DNA of 64,000 nucleotides from Beverwykella pulmonaria (Eukaryota; Ascomycota; Dothideomycetes; Pleosporales; Melanommataceae): the NCBI GenBank assembly GCA_001599595.1, contig BCHH01000004.1, forward strand, positions 2,072,452 to 2,136,451. The letters are read 5' to 3'. The notes below the pieces were generated by a model. The model was not told the DNA's origin and searched no databases. It saw only the letters and a program-made list of their open reading frames with translations. Below are positions 53,070-62,484 of the stretch, piece by piece (positions within the stretch are counted from its first letter, which is position 1; the number at the start of each line of letters is the position of its first letter). Made by a program: the position numbers and the translations under genes.

Positions 53070-54797
53070 ATGGAGCACACGAGTGACCAAAATGTCCATA
53101 TCCCGGGCACAGTTCATCTGGTAGATTTGCTGGGCACGATGAAATCAAAGCACGCAGCAGGCAACCAGAAAGACATCGTTCTCGTCCCCGCTCCCTCTTC
53201 CGACCCCGACGACCCACTCAATTGGTCGCCCTCCAGGAAAGCTCTGAGCACGGCTTGTATGGGCGTCTACACGTTGATGGTGGGAATCGCAAGTGCTGCA
53301 ATCTACAGCGTGCTCGAGCCGATTAGCGAAGACACTGGCTTGACATTATCGGACCTCAATCAAGGAACTGGGTGAGTCAAGTACATGGAAGTCGAAGTGT
53401 CATGGCAGGCTCTCACGCATTGCAGGTTCATGTTTTTGTTCTTTGGCTGGGGATGTCTGGTGTGGCAACCACTCGCCCTGCAGTACGGGAAACGCCCAAT
53501 ATATCTTCTGTCGATGGCTGCGACCCTCGCCACTCAGGTGTGGGCGCCGTACACGAAGACCAATGGACAGTGGATTGCAAATAAGATTGTTCAAGGGTTT
53601 GTTGGCGCTCCGATTGAGAGTCTGTGTGAGATCAGTGTTACTGATATCTACTTCACACACGAGCGAGGGAGATATATTGGGCTGTATGCACTCCTCCTTG
53701 CTGGTAGCAATTACTTCGCACCGATCATTGCTGGGTTTATTAATGACAGTCAGGGTTGGCAATGGGTGTTGGTCAGTAAACATGACCTAAACCCGTAATC
53801 TCAATGCTGACGAACCAAGTACTGGTGTGCAACCTTCTGCGGAATCGGCTTCGTATTCCTCTTCTTATTCATGGAAGAGACAAACTACGCCCGGCACACG
53901 GTTGGCACTCCGCCATCTACCCCAGGCATCTTCATCCCCGCCGAGCCTGCCGATGCCGACCCAGAGAAGACCATTCCTGTAGAGAGCTCAGCCGGATCCT
54001 ACCACGCTCCCACCTACAAGCGCAAGACGTACCTCGACAAAATCAAGCTATTCCAAAGAACCGATCTCCAGAAGCCAAACCAATTAATTGGAATGATGAC
54101 GCGACCCCTAAAGTTCACAACGTTCCCTGTCATCTTCTACGCAGGCTTCAGTTACGGATCCAACCTCGTTTGGTTTAATGTTCTTAACGCAACCGCCTCG
54201 CTCATCCTCGGTGGAACATATGGCTTCGCGCCCAGCATGGTCGGTGTGAGCTACATTTCCCCTCTGATCGGTGTCGCACTGGCCGCTGCATATACCGGTT
54301 GGGTGGGAGACTGGTTTGTCATCCGGAAGGCACGCAAGAATGGAGGTTTCATGGAATCGGAGCACCGGCTCTGGCTTTTCGCGCCTTCCCTCGTCCTCAT
54401 TCCATTCGGACTGATCCTCTGGGGTGTCGGCGCCGCTCAACATGTGCACTGGTTTGGCGTCGTGTTCGCGATGGGCGTCATCGCCATGACCAATACTTTC
54501 GGGATCCAGCTCTCCATCGCATACTGCATCGACAGTTACCGTGCGTTGTCCGGAGAAGCCATCATAACGGTCATCCTTATTAGGAATACGATGAGTTTCG
54601 CTATTGGTTACGGGATTACGCCTTGGGTGACAGACATGGGGCTCCAAGATTGCTTCATAACGGCCGCATTTGTGGGTTTGGCGCAAGTGATGACTGTAGG
54701 GCTGATGATCAAGTGGGGAAAGAAGTTGAGAGCTAAGAGTGTACCGAGGTACTCGGAGTATGTTGAGGAGATGACGAAGAGTGGGATGGTCCATTAG
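53070..54797 (+). CDS. MFS transporter, DHA1 12-TM type
   Basis: Predicted 541-residue proton antiporter of the fungal DHA1 group (Hol1/Yhk8-like), usually exporting drugs, polyamines or metabolites at the plasma membrane. Exons are 53070-53371, 53426-53771 and 53820-54797; introns are 54 and 48 nt. The N-terminal signature DPDDPLNWSPSRKALS marks this group. Other blocks are FFGWGCLVWQPLALQYGKRPIYLLS (motif A region), EISVTDIYFTHERGRYIGLYALLLAGSNYFAPIIAGFI and, after a long loop (about 250-300), FPVIFYAGFSYGSNLVWFNVLNATASLI. The tail is short and charged. ATG 53070 is the first in frame. Confidence 0.92.
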
Positions 54798-55196
54798 GTG
54801 ACGGAAAGGAATGGTTTTATCGACTTGATCTATATCACAGTTATCGGGGCCATTGAGGTGGACCTCTTTTGGTGTCAATAAACTTTCTCGAATATATCCA
54901 AGCTTTGTTTACAGTCCAAGTTTTCCAAACGGGAGGATCTCGCCGACCAGGAACACCTCCTAGCTATGGTTTCACATAAGGTTCCTAGACATTTCCGGGT
55001 GCATTCCGCGTATTTGATATCTGAATGTTATTTCTCACACTGACTGAGCCTCCAGATTTCGATATTAAGAAATTGAGTTGAAAGACAGGTGAGTATGTGG
55101 TTTCTGGATGGCTTCCCGTAGTTGTTCGGATAGAGTCAAATTTCGCCAAGGCTCTTGCGCTGCGTGAAAAAAAGGATTTTGAAACGTAATTCGCCC
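54798..55196. other. intergenic, convergent, 400 bp
   Basis: Holds the 3' ends of the transporter and the DUF7703 gene. Nothing else is seen. Confidence 0.6.
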
Positions 55197-56506
55197 TCAA
55201 TGTGCATGCGCATGCGGTTGAGTCTCCACAGAACTCCTCGGACTCTGTCTTGCTGGGTTCTCGGTCTGCTCCACTCTTGTACCACGCTCTTTCACACTGT
55301 CCACATCGGCAACATTGATGCTCCTCCTCGAAGCCTTATCACAGTCTTCCACTGTGATCTCCGTTGCCTTCACGACCTCTACATCTTCAAGGTAGGACGG
55401 ATTGGACCGGCTCACATCGTCCATCCTCGCATACGGCAAGTGACTCAACGAATGTATAGTTGAGCTCCCGATTGTATTGCGCCTTCTGGAATGCTTGTTT
55501 GCGCCAAGCCCTATCGATGTGTTCACGCGCGAATGTCGGTCAAATGGGCTGTCCTGGAAAAGATCCTGGAAAAGATCCAGTAGTCTTTTCAAGATGGAAA
55601 ATTCCATTTTCAACTTAATACTGTACACCGCGACCTTGTACATTGACTGGATATCGTTGTGCCCTGAGTATTCGAGACCTAGTAACGTCATGTTGAGAGC
55701 GATGATGAAGATGTTGACCCACACGAGATGGGTCATAACCTTTCTAGAAGCGCGGCCTCGAATGTTTCCTTCAGATCCAAGGAACTTCGCAGACTTGTAA
55801 AGGTAAATTCCGGATATGAGGAGCTCTTGGATAAAGAAAATCGTGACTTGAACCTTTTCGTAGATGGTGTAGAGCAAAGAAAACTTTTCTGGATGAGGGG
55901 AGCAGTTGGTTCCGTACATTAAGACGATAATGGGGATGTGGCAGATGACTGCATCGACGATGATCATGACGAGGACCCAGCGTCCGGCGTTGTACATCAT
56001 GAGATTGAGGCGTGAATACAGCACCAAAGATTGTCCAGTGACCATCATGGGCCATCCCACAGCGATCAGAGTAGTGCTAAGGTTAGGATATATGTCTTAG
56101 CGGGCGTTCAAATGTTAGGAATTAGAGCAGAGAGATAATGCTTACTACGAACTAGTTAGCAGAAATTTATAATTGTAGGGAAAGTATAAGCTCGAGAGTT
56201 TAAACCGTTCCAACATTGAACTAGCAACAAACCCTGCGAGTTGTACACCGATTCACGGACCTAAAGGATGCTGTTGGTGGTGATTTGGTAGAACTTGAAG
56301 AAGAAGCCCATGCCGGCAGGTATTATTCCCCAGGTCGCAACAAGGAGGGAGTAAAAGTACAGGCCACTGCGTCGCTTAAACGATGTGACGATGACGATTG
56401 TGAGTTCGATGACATTATACCACGCGATAGCTAGGAAGGCCATCAGAGTTAGGGCGAGGGGATATGATAGCGAGTAGCCGGCGCCAATGCCATAATCATG
56501 GATCAT
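55197..56506 (-). pseudogene. DUF7703-type integral membrane protein, interrupted by an in-frame stop
   Basis: Exon 1 (56506-56247) and exon 2 (56076-55197) join in phase 2 and resemble fungal DUF7703 seven-helix membrane proteins of unknown function. Recognisable parts are LALTLMAFLAIAWYNVIELTIVIVTSFKRRSGLYFYSLLVATWGIIPAGMGFFFKFYQITTNS, TTLIAVGWPMMVTGQSLVLYSRLNLM and IYEKVQVTIFFIQELLISGIYLYKSAKFL. The C-terminal 100 residues are Ser/Arg-rich and cytoplasmic. Within exon 1 a TAG (56261-56263) stands where this family usually has Trp just before the next helix. No donor upstream of the TAG would avoid it, so the gene is probably a recent pseudogene, or ends early. A sequencing error or unusual donor is the alternative. 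A 12-nt tandem duplication encodes DLFQDLFQD. Confidence 0.65.
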
Positions 56507-57642
56507 GTTGAGGGAGGATATTAGCAAATGGAGGTGTTTTTTGGACAGAAACTAAGGACCCGATGATTTCGCCTGAGAGACAAAGTAAACGAGTGTAGGG
56601 CGGAAAAGGTCGAGATGTGACATGAAAGATGCTTGGAAAAAATAGGACAGAATGAGAGGAATCGAGATAACAAATGGGACCCGAATATCAAGATGGCGAT
56701 CTCGTACATTATGCTCAAACGCCTCGAAGTTTGTCGGGTTCACGCAGAGAGCACTCGTGAGAGGAGTCGCGGCCCACGGATCGAACTTGAGGCGTCACCG
56801 ATCCCATGGCACTCTGGGGTAGCGAGTGATCGACGTGGCTCATATAGAAGTTACATCTCTTGTAGGAAGATCTTAAAACTTTAAGATTCAGCTAGAGCAC
56901 ATGGTTCTTTGCCCACCTCCAGCTGATCGGTCTTCGTGGAGCTAGCAAAAGATTTTAGAAGCTCTGGAAGTCGTGTCGATCCTCTGACCGCAAGGCCGCC
57001 ACGTTGCAAGCTTGCAACCTTCTTGCTACTTGATATCGGATATGAAAGTTCCCTGGCAGATCAACCACGCCAAAGGTTTCGCATTGTAGAGATCGACAGA
57101 TTAGGAATGTAGGTGGCTTCTTTAATAACCGATGTTGTCAAAAGAAGGCAAAAAAGAGAGGGATGGAGTGGTTGACATTGCCGAGCCGAGCCACGCGCTC
57201 GGGTCTCTTACCGGTATGGCGCACCAAATGATTGCACCTTTCCGGTCGTGCACTGAACGTCAGGATTCCATCTCCATTTCCATTTCTCTGAATCAAGTCA
57301 TCGGTAGACCCGCATCATCCTTTCTCAGCTTTCTTTCAGCATATTGAGAGCGCTGAATAAACTCGAGATAACTGCCCTTCACCCCCCCTCCTGGAGCGTT
57401 GGCACAGCGCCGAGGAGATGTAAGAATCCTTCTCACTCCCAACTTTGCTTGATATCTGTGCCTATAAAAGAGCCTGAGGGCCAACAGGCGCCGAATTTCA
57501 GTACGTCCAAATTGACTCCTATCGACAGACCACTTGAGATTACACGCTCGAAGCCATCAATCATGAATAAATCATCATTTCACAAAGCCATTATTCATAA
57601 CCTCCACTCTCAGATCCCTAGTCTTGACACCTTCCCCAACTT
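56507..57642. other. intergenic, 1.1 kb
   Basis: No gene is supported; frames here are short and lack homology. Should contain the DUF7703 promoter. Confidence 0.55.
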
Positions 57643-58197
57643 CTAAACAGGCGCCAGCGCAACCTTCCTCCCTTGCGGTTCCGCAACCCGTATTATGTCG
57701 CCCGCCTTCACATCTCCACCTTTCACAACAACCCCCATCACCCCAGCCTTATAAACAACCCCCCCTCCTGTCTCCCTTACCACCAACTGCTCCAATAACC
57801 CCTTCCTATGCCTCTCCACCCCCTTTCCAGGCATCCTCAGCCCCGTAATCTGCACAATCGGCGCATCATCCCCAGCCCCAAAGTACAAATACGACCCCTT
57901 CGACAATCCCAGAAGATCTATTCCCCATGTTGTAATGTTCTCTCCGAGTTCACCAGGCTGGATGGTGATGTTTCGGGTGGCGAGGTCTTGGAACAGCTCG
58001 TAGGGTATGAGATGGATTTGTCGGAGGTTGGGAGCGGAGGGGGTGGAGGCGCTTTGAGACTGGTGTTGGGTTGTGGTCCCGGAGTGGACGTCGTTCTTTA
58101 CTCCGATGTTGGTGAGGAGGGTTATGGTGGGGGTGTAGGTTTTGGAGAAGGAGTGCGTTGTGGAGAGGTGTGTAGAGTGGACTGTGGGTGTTGCCAT
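57643..58197 (-). CDS. MOSC-domain protein (YiiM-like) without cysteine
   Basis: Predicted 184-residue single-exon protein with a MOSC fold. The family binds molybdenum cofactor or sulfur and detoxifies N-hydroxylated compounds in bacteria. The core reads IHLIPYELFQDLATRNITIQPGELGENITTWGIDLLGLSKGSYLYFG, then IVQITGLRMPGKGVERHRKGLLEQL and GGVVYKAGVMGVVVKGGDVKAGD. The GELGENITTWGIDL block is diagnostic. Where family members have R-x-P-C, this protein has RMPG, and there is no Cys anywhere in it. So a sulfur-carrying Cys mechanism is excluded, and activity may be altered. A Gln/Ser-rich loop (about 40-55) is extra. ATG 58197 is in a good context (GCCATGG on the other strand reads as ACCATGGC). 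Confidence 0.85.
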   Translation of the reverse strand: MATPTVHSTHLSTTHSFSKTYTPTITLLTNIGVKNDVHSGTTTQHQSQSASTPSAPNLRQIHLIPYELFQDLATRNITIQPGELGENITTWGIDLLGLSKGSYLYFGAGDDAPIVQITGLRMPGKGVERHRKGLLEQLVVRETGGGVVYKAGVMGVVVKGGDVKAGDIIRVAEPQGRKVALAPV

Positions 58198-59393
58198 GGT
58201 CGACGAAGTCAGTCCAAAGATAGCGAAGCGATGATGCTCGGAGGACAGGTGGGTGGTTTAGAGGGGCAGATTCCAAGTAGGTAAGCATTCATTACTCTAT
58301 GTGTCTATCATTCCACCGAATACTTGCTGCATGTGCAATCATGCCGTTCGGGAGAGGAAGGGTCGGCTTGATTTCCCATCTCACTGCGATTGGTGCTGGT
58401 GTTCCCGAGTCCGTGGTCTGATCTGTGGGGTAATCTTCTCACCCAATGAGCCAAGGAGCTTGATGCAGGGCATTGCATTCTGTGCAAGGCTGAACACCTG
58501 GCTGAGCGTGGGTGCGCAGGGTCCCTTGGTTAGAGCATGTGAACGGCATTTTCGCGATAAAGAGTGTTGGTGAAGTCCTGAGCATTCATAAATTGACTAG
58601 AAACGAAATCAGTTGCCGGCAAGCTGTAGGTATTACGAATATGCCTTCATCGGCGGCAGCGGACTTACTTTTGATGATTTTCGATGTTACATTTGAACAG
58701 TGTAGCCACCACCCACCGTGGTAATACCAATTATGAAGTTACCGAGAGGGAAGTTTGGCAGGTTGAGGAGTGAGTCGCACAAATATTCAGATACGTACGT
58801 CCTAATAGAGATTACTTAAATGTCGCTTATGGTGCTGCAGAAAGCTGCCTCGCTGTCATGATCACGGATGGCGAGCTCATTGTATATAATATGTGTCTCG
58901 TATTCCCTATATCCATGCACCACGTGCCCTCAATAACAACCGCTCTAGAACACCGCAAGAAAACTTTCTTCCCCGTAAATTCCTTGCCACTCTCGCTCCC
59001 CCATATTTCGGACGATTCGTGTTCTAAATATGTCGGTGTTCACATACATCATCCCCCAACGATTTTACCCACACCCCTGTTTGTCAATATCAGTATAGTA
59101 GCCGCACCAACACCAATGTCACTCGGGCCGCGTAATCTTTCAGACTATGTACAAAATTAAGGAAGTAGCGCAGTCGTACGCACCGGGTATTGATATGGTA
59201 GTCAATATTGGCAGACTGCGATGTGACGCGCATGGTGACATGTTGCCGTTCATTCCCGGGTACGAAGGTTAGGACGATCTTTATAGAAAGCCGGACCTGC
59301 CGGTAGTCTGGGTTGGAAGTATTCTGGAAGGTCTTATTTTTCTTGTGTTCTTGTCTTATGCTGGCCATTGACTGGAGGTGGACAGGAACGAAA
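58198..59393. other. intergenic, 1.2 kb
   Basis: No gene is supported. Frames such as 58301-58573 and 58858-59160 have no homology. Likely contains the divergent promoters of the MOSC and spherulin-4-like genes. Confidence 0.55.
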
Positions 59394-60334
59394 ATGTCGA
59401 TTCTTCTCCCCTTGTACATATATCCCTGGGCTGGAGCGTGGGATCCCCTCTATTGGGTGTAAGTCTCCAATTGCCACCCTTCCAAAAATTCAAGCATGAC
59501 TGAACTTCTTCTTTAGAGCAGCAAATAATCCGACCCTCAACTTCAGCGTCATTGTAAATCCATGTTCGGGGCCCTGCATGGGCTCTACGCCCGAAGCGAC
59601 GTACCTCACAGAAATGCCCAAATTGAAGACCTACCCCAACATTCGTGTTAGCCTCCTTGATCCGCATCTCGAGACGGGCCGCTTACAACCACTAGACCTT
59701 TGGATATGTGGCGACGAACTATACCAACAAGCCCATCGATTCTCTGATTGCAGAAATCCACACGTATGCCATCTGGCCACAATTGCTGAACGACTCAAGG
59801 ATATCCGTAGACGGCATTTTTTTCGACGAGACACCCGGTCCATATGACTGGCGGGCGCACGATTATCTAGCAGCCGCGAGGAAGGAGGTGAAATCGAGCG
59901 TGGGGTTAGGCCAGCAAGTCGTCGGTACGTTTTGTAGACCGACCCCATTCCACCATCCATGCAAAGAGAAAGATTGACCGAAAACCGTAGTCCATAACCC
60001 GGGCGCCATCCCCTACATACCCTGGAACTATCTCGACATTGCGGACATAACCGTTGTATTCGAAGAAACCTTCGCAAACTACATCGACGCACCAAAATTC
60101 AACTCGTTAAAAACTCTCTACACGAGCGCGAATACAACCAAGAACTCTTTCGCGCTCATGCTGCACACGGTGCCCAACATCCCTGATGAGTTGCTGGACT
60201 GGACAGTCAAGCAGATGAAGAGTATGGCGGGGTACTCGTTTATTTCGAGTGTGGGGACGGCGGGCGAGTATTGGCATAGCTTTTCGACTATTTTTACGCC
60301 GTTTATAACGAAGTATGCTGTGAAGACGAACTGA
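59394..60334 (+). CDS. spherulin-4-like (spherulation-specific family 4) protein
   Basis: Predicted 255-residue TIM-barrel-like protein of the spherulin-4 family, related to polygalactosaminidase-like glycoside hydrolases. Exons are 59394-59458, 59517-59646, 59696-59924 and 59991-60334; introns are 49-66 nt. It starts MSILLPLYIYPWAGAWDPLYWV. Then come NFSVIVNPCSGPC, YPNIRTFGYVATNYTNKP, a helix LIAEIHTYAIWP and the acidic active-site-like ISVDGIFFDETPGPYD. These are followed by VHNPGAIPYIPWNYLDIADITVVFEETF. These strands in order match the family. No signal peptide is visible, so the protein is probably cytosolic or non-classically secreted; a missed upstream exon cannot be excluded. The function is uncertain; starvation or spore-wall roles are only analogies. 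Confidence 0.85.
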
Positions 60335-60438
60335 AGGGCAGGAAGGGGTGGATATTGTAAAATAGGGTCTTTTCTGTGTTTGTACATACCCAACCACGTT
60401 TACGTATCCAAATCCACCATATGTACTTTGTCGAGAGG

Positions 60439-61357
60439 TTACGCGGGTGTCACATAATCTTCTTGATACCAACTCCAGATATTCAACCCCACCTTCCTCC
60501 CCCTCTTAACCGGCAGCCCAGCATGCCAACTCTCCTTATATCCCGTCCCATCACTCCTCATGTTCTCCCAAAATACCGCATTCCCCTTAACCGGCTTAAA
60601 CGTAACCCCTTCCAAATCCTCTCCCTCTTCACACACGATAAACCTACACCAACTCTCATCCCCCGGCCTCTTCAACCTCGGAAAATGCGTCCCGCCCCCC
60701 TCGCACTCATCCTCCAAGTACACCATGAAGCTGCTCACCCTCCCGGACGCAGACTTCGAACTAGACCAATCGTAGTGATACGTGTAATGTCCCCCAACTT
60801 CATACTTTTGACTCCAAAGCCGTTCGATAAAGACGTTGGATCTCCAGCCCTGGAAATCGCGCGCACGAGTTTCAATACACTTGACCACGTCGTCGCGATC
60901 CAATTTGGCCTTTTGCGAATGCCGGACTACAGGATCTAGACGCTCAATCCCAGATGTCCAAACGGTGGAGGGCATGAATGCGGGTTCACTATACACGTTA
61001 ACATCGACCAAGGACTGTAAAACGATACTAGTGTCGAAAGGCTTGACCAGGAAATAAAGGGGAACACGTGACCCACCTCAACCCAACAACATGCCCCGCT
61101 TCATCCTCACTCACAAACCCCTCAATATAAACAACCAGCGGTTCTCTATTCAAAATATGAATCTTGTACTCATGCTTCGTACAATTCAAATTCCTCTCCG
61201 GAAAAACCAAACTATCCACCTGGTCGAAGCTTGAGAACTGCCTTCTGGGTGCATCATCACTGGGAGAAAATAAAGATAGCAGTGGCGCGCCAGCGAGTAT
61301 ATATGCGAAGACAGAAAGGACGGTGTATTGAATGAGCGTGCCGAAAGAGAAGGACAT
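60439..61357 (-). CDS. prolyl 4-hydroxylase-type 2OG-Fe(II) oxygenase, ER membrane-anchored
   Basis: Predicted 276-residue Fe(II)/2-oxoglutarate oxygenase of the P4Hc family. Exons are 61357-61077 and 60988-60439. A hydrophobic N-terminal segment (about 8-30, IQYTVLSVFAYILAGAPLLSLF) should anchor it in the ER. The family start YIEGFVSEDEAGHVVGLSEPAFMPSTVW crosses the intron. Iron ligands are H165 and D167 (HYD in YTYHYDW) and H249 (ESWHAG). K259 in GRKVGLNIW is the 2-oxoglutarate-binding Lys. RWFIERL-type sequence NVFIERLWSQKYEVGGHY precedes the first ligand. An alternative acceptor (exon start 61027) would keep the frame and add 13 residues, but the chosen one gives the family's usual LSEP spacing. 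The substrate is unknown. Confidence 0.9.
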
Positions 61358-61380
61358 CGCACTCACGCAAGAGGAAGGAA

Positions 61381-61456
61381 TGTGTGTGTGTGACACATAC
61401 ACACAGAGAGAGAAAGAGAGAGAGAGAGAGGAGAGAGAAATAGGAGAGAGAGAGAG
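61381..61456. repeat. GT/CA and GA microsatellite tracts
   Basis: A short TG run, an ACACATACACAC segment and a long interrupted GA run lie 24-100 bp upstream of the prolyl hydroxylase ATG. On the coding strand this is a CT-rich leader, a common form of fungal promoter or 5' untranslated region. Confidence 0.85.
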
Positions 61457-61486
61457 AAACTGTTGGAATATATAGAATGTGGGAAT

Positions 61487-61550
61487 CACGTGTGGATCAC
61501 GTGGGATGTATGGATCACGTGTGGAGGTACCAATCACGTGTGGACACGTG
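61487..61550. promoter_or_regulatory. array of five CACGTG boxes
   Basis: Perfect CACGTG hexamers begin at 61487, 61498, 61516, 61535 and 61545, with spacings of 11, 18, 19 and 10 bp. Four of the five are preceded by AT (ATCACGTG). CACGTG is the site of bHLH factors such as Cbf1, Pho4 and SREBP-type proteins. The array ends 130-194 bp upstream of the prolyl hydroxylase ATG. Assignment to that gene is by proximity. Confidence 0.75.
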
Positions 61551-61552
61551 GG

Positions 61553-61576
61553 GCACTAGCCTAATTAGGCTAGTGC
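61553..61576. promoter_or_regulatory. 24-bp perfect palindrome
   Basis: Half-site GCACTAGCCTAA is followed directly by its reverse complement with no spacer. It abuts the fifth CACGTG box. It may be a binding site for a symmetric dimer, a cruciform or a mobile-element footprint. No function can be assigned. Confidence 0.7.
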
Positions 61577-62484
61577 ACGCGTCGGTGATGTGGATGGTAT
61601 TCCCTCTGCTGCACCGCTTCAAGATAGACAGACACAACGATTTATTACCACCTTTGAGAAACCCCATTGCTATTGCAATAGCCCTGTGAAACCAACAGAA
61701 ACAGAGGTAGTGTGTGAGGGTTTAAAGATGAGATGCCGGGTTCGGAAATTATATGGGGCGCGATTCTTCGCCAAGAAAAGGCCAGGGGTGTGAAATGGCT
61801 AGGGGGTGTGAAATTAAGGTTGAGACTTAAGACGGAACGACTGTGCGCTGTGCAAGTGCCATCAGACGAAGCTACGCCGCAATCATACACATCACCCTCA
61901 TAGAAAAGCGAATCACACAAGATGCAGGATAGAGAGACCAGATTCAAATACCATTGATAAACCATAAATACCTCTAATGAACACCCATCCCTATCCACAC
62001 AGAGCAAGAAGTGAAGAGAGCCGTAGACATGACATAACCCAGCCCAATTCCCTAATCCATCTACCATGAAACCCAAAAGTATTGAAGACTAACTGTAACC
62101 CATGGCATGCATCCATGTCAACGCATATCACTTCATCCTTGGTGATTTCGAGCAGCAGTACAATAAAAGTTCGAAGTTCGCAATAGACCGAAGTCGAAGG
62201 AGGCGCCGGTGAGGAAAGGAAGATAAGGGAATCTATCCCCAACGCATTCTAAGAAAACCTTGGAATCCTAGGAAGCATCTATAGAATGATCATGTCCAAT
62301 GTGGAGGTCCATTATCAAAGCTCGAGTATCAATTCGGACGACACTTGAGCTGAGCTATTAGCATTGGCCCAGACTCGAATTACTTCTTCAGGACCCGTAT
62401 CGAGTCTCTCGATACTTTGTATCCCGTCACCGGGTGCCTGTGCTGAAGCCTTCTGAAAAAGGCCATCGCCATGAATCCGAGTAA

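Larger units (their letters stand above)
61358..62484. other. intergenic, 1.1 kb, with regulatory array
   Basis: Upstream of the prolyl hydroxylase: a CT-rich leader, then five CACGTG boxes and a 24-bp palindrome. Beyond about 61600 no feature is recognised, and the distal part is the 3' untranslated region of the cyclin gene. Confidence 0.7.
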
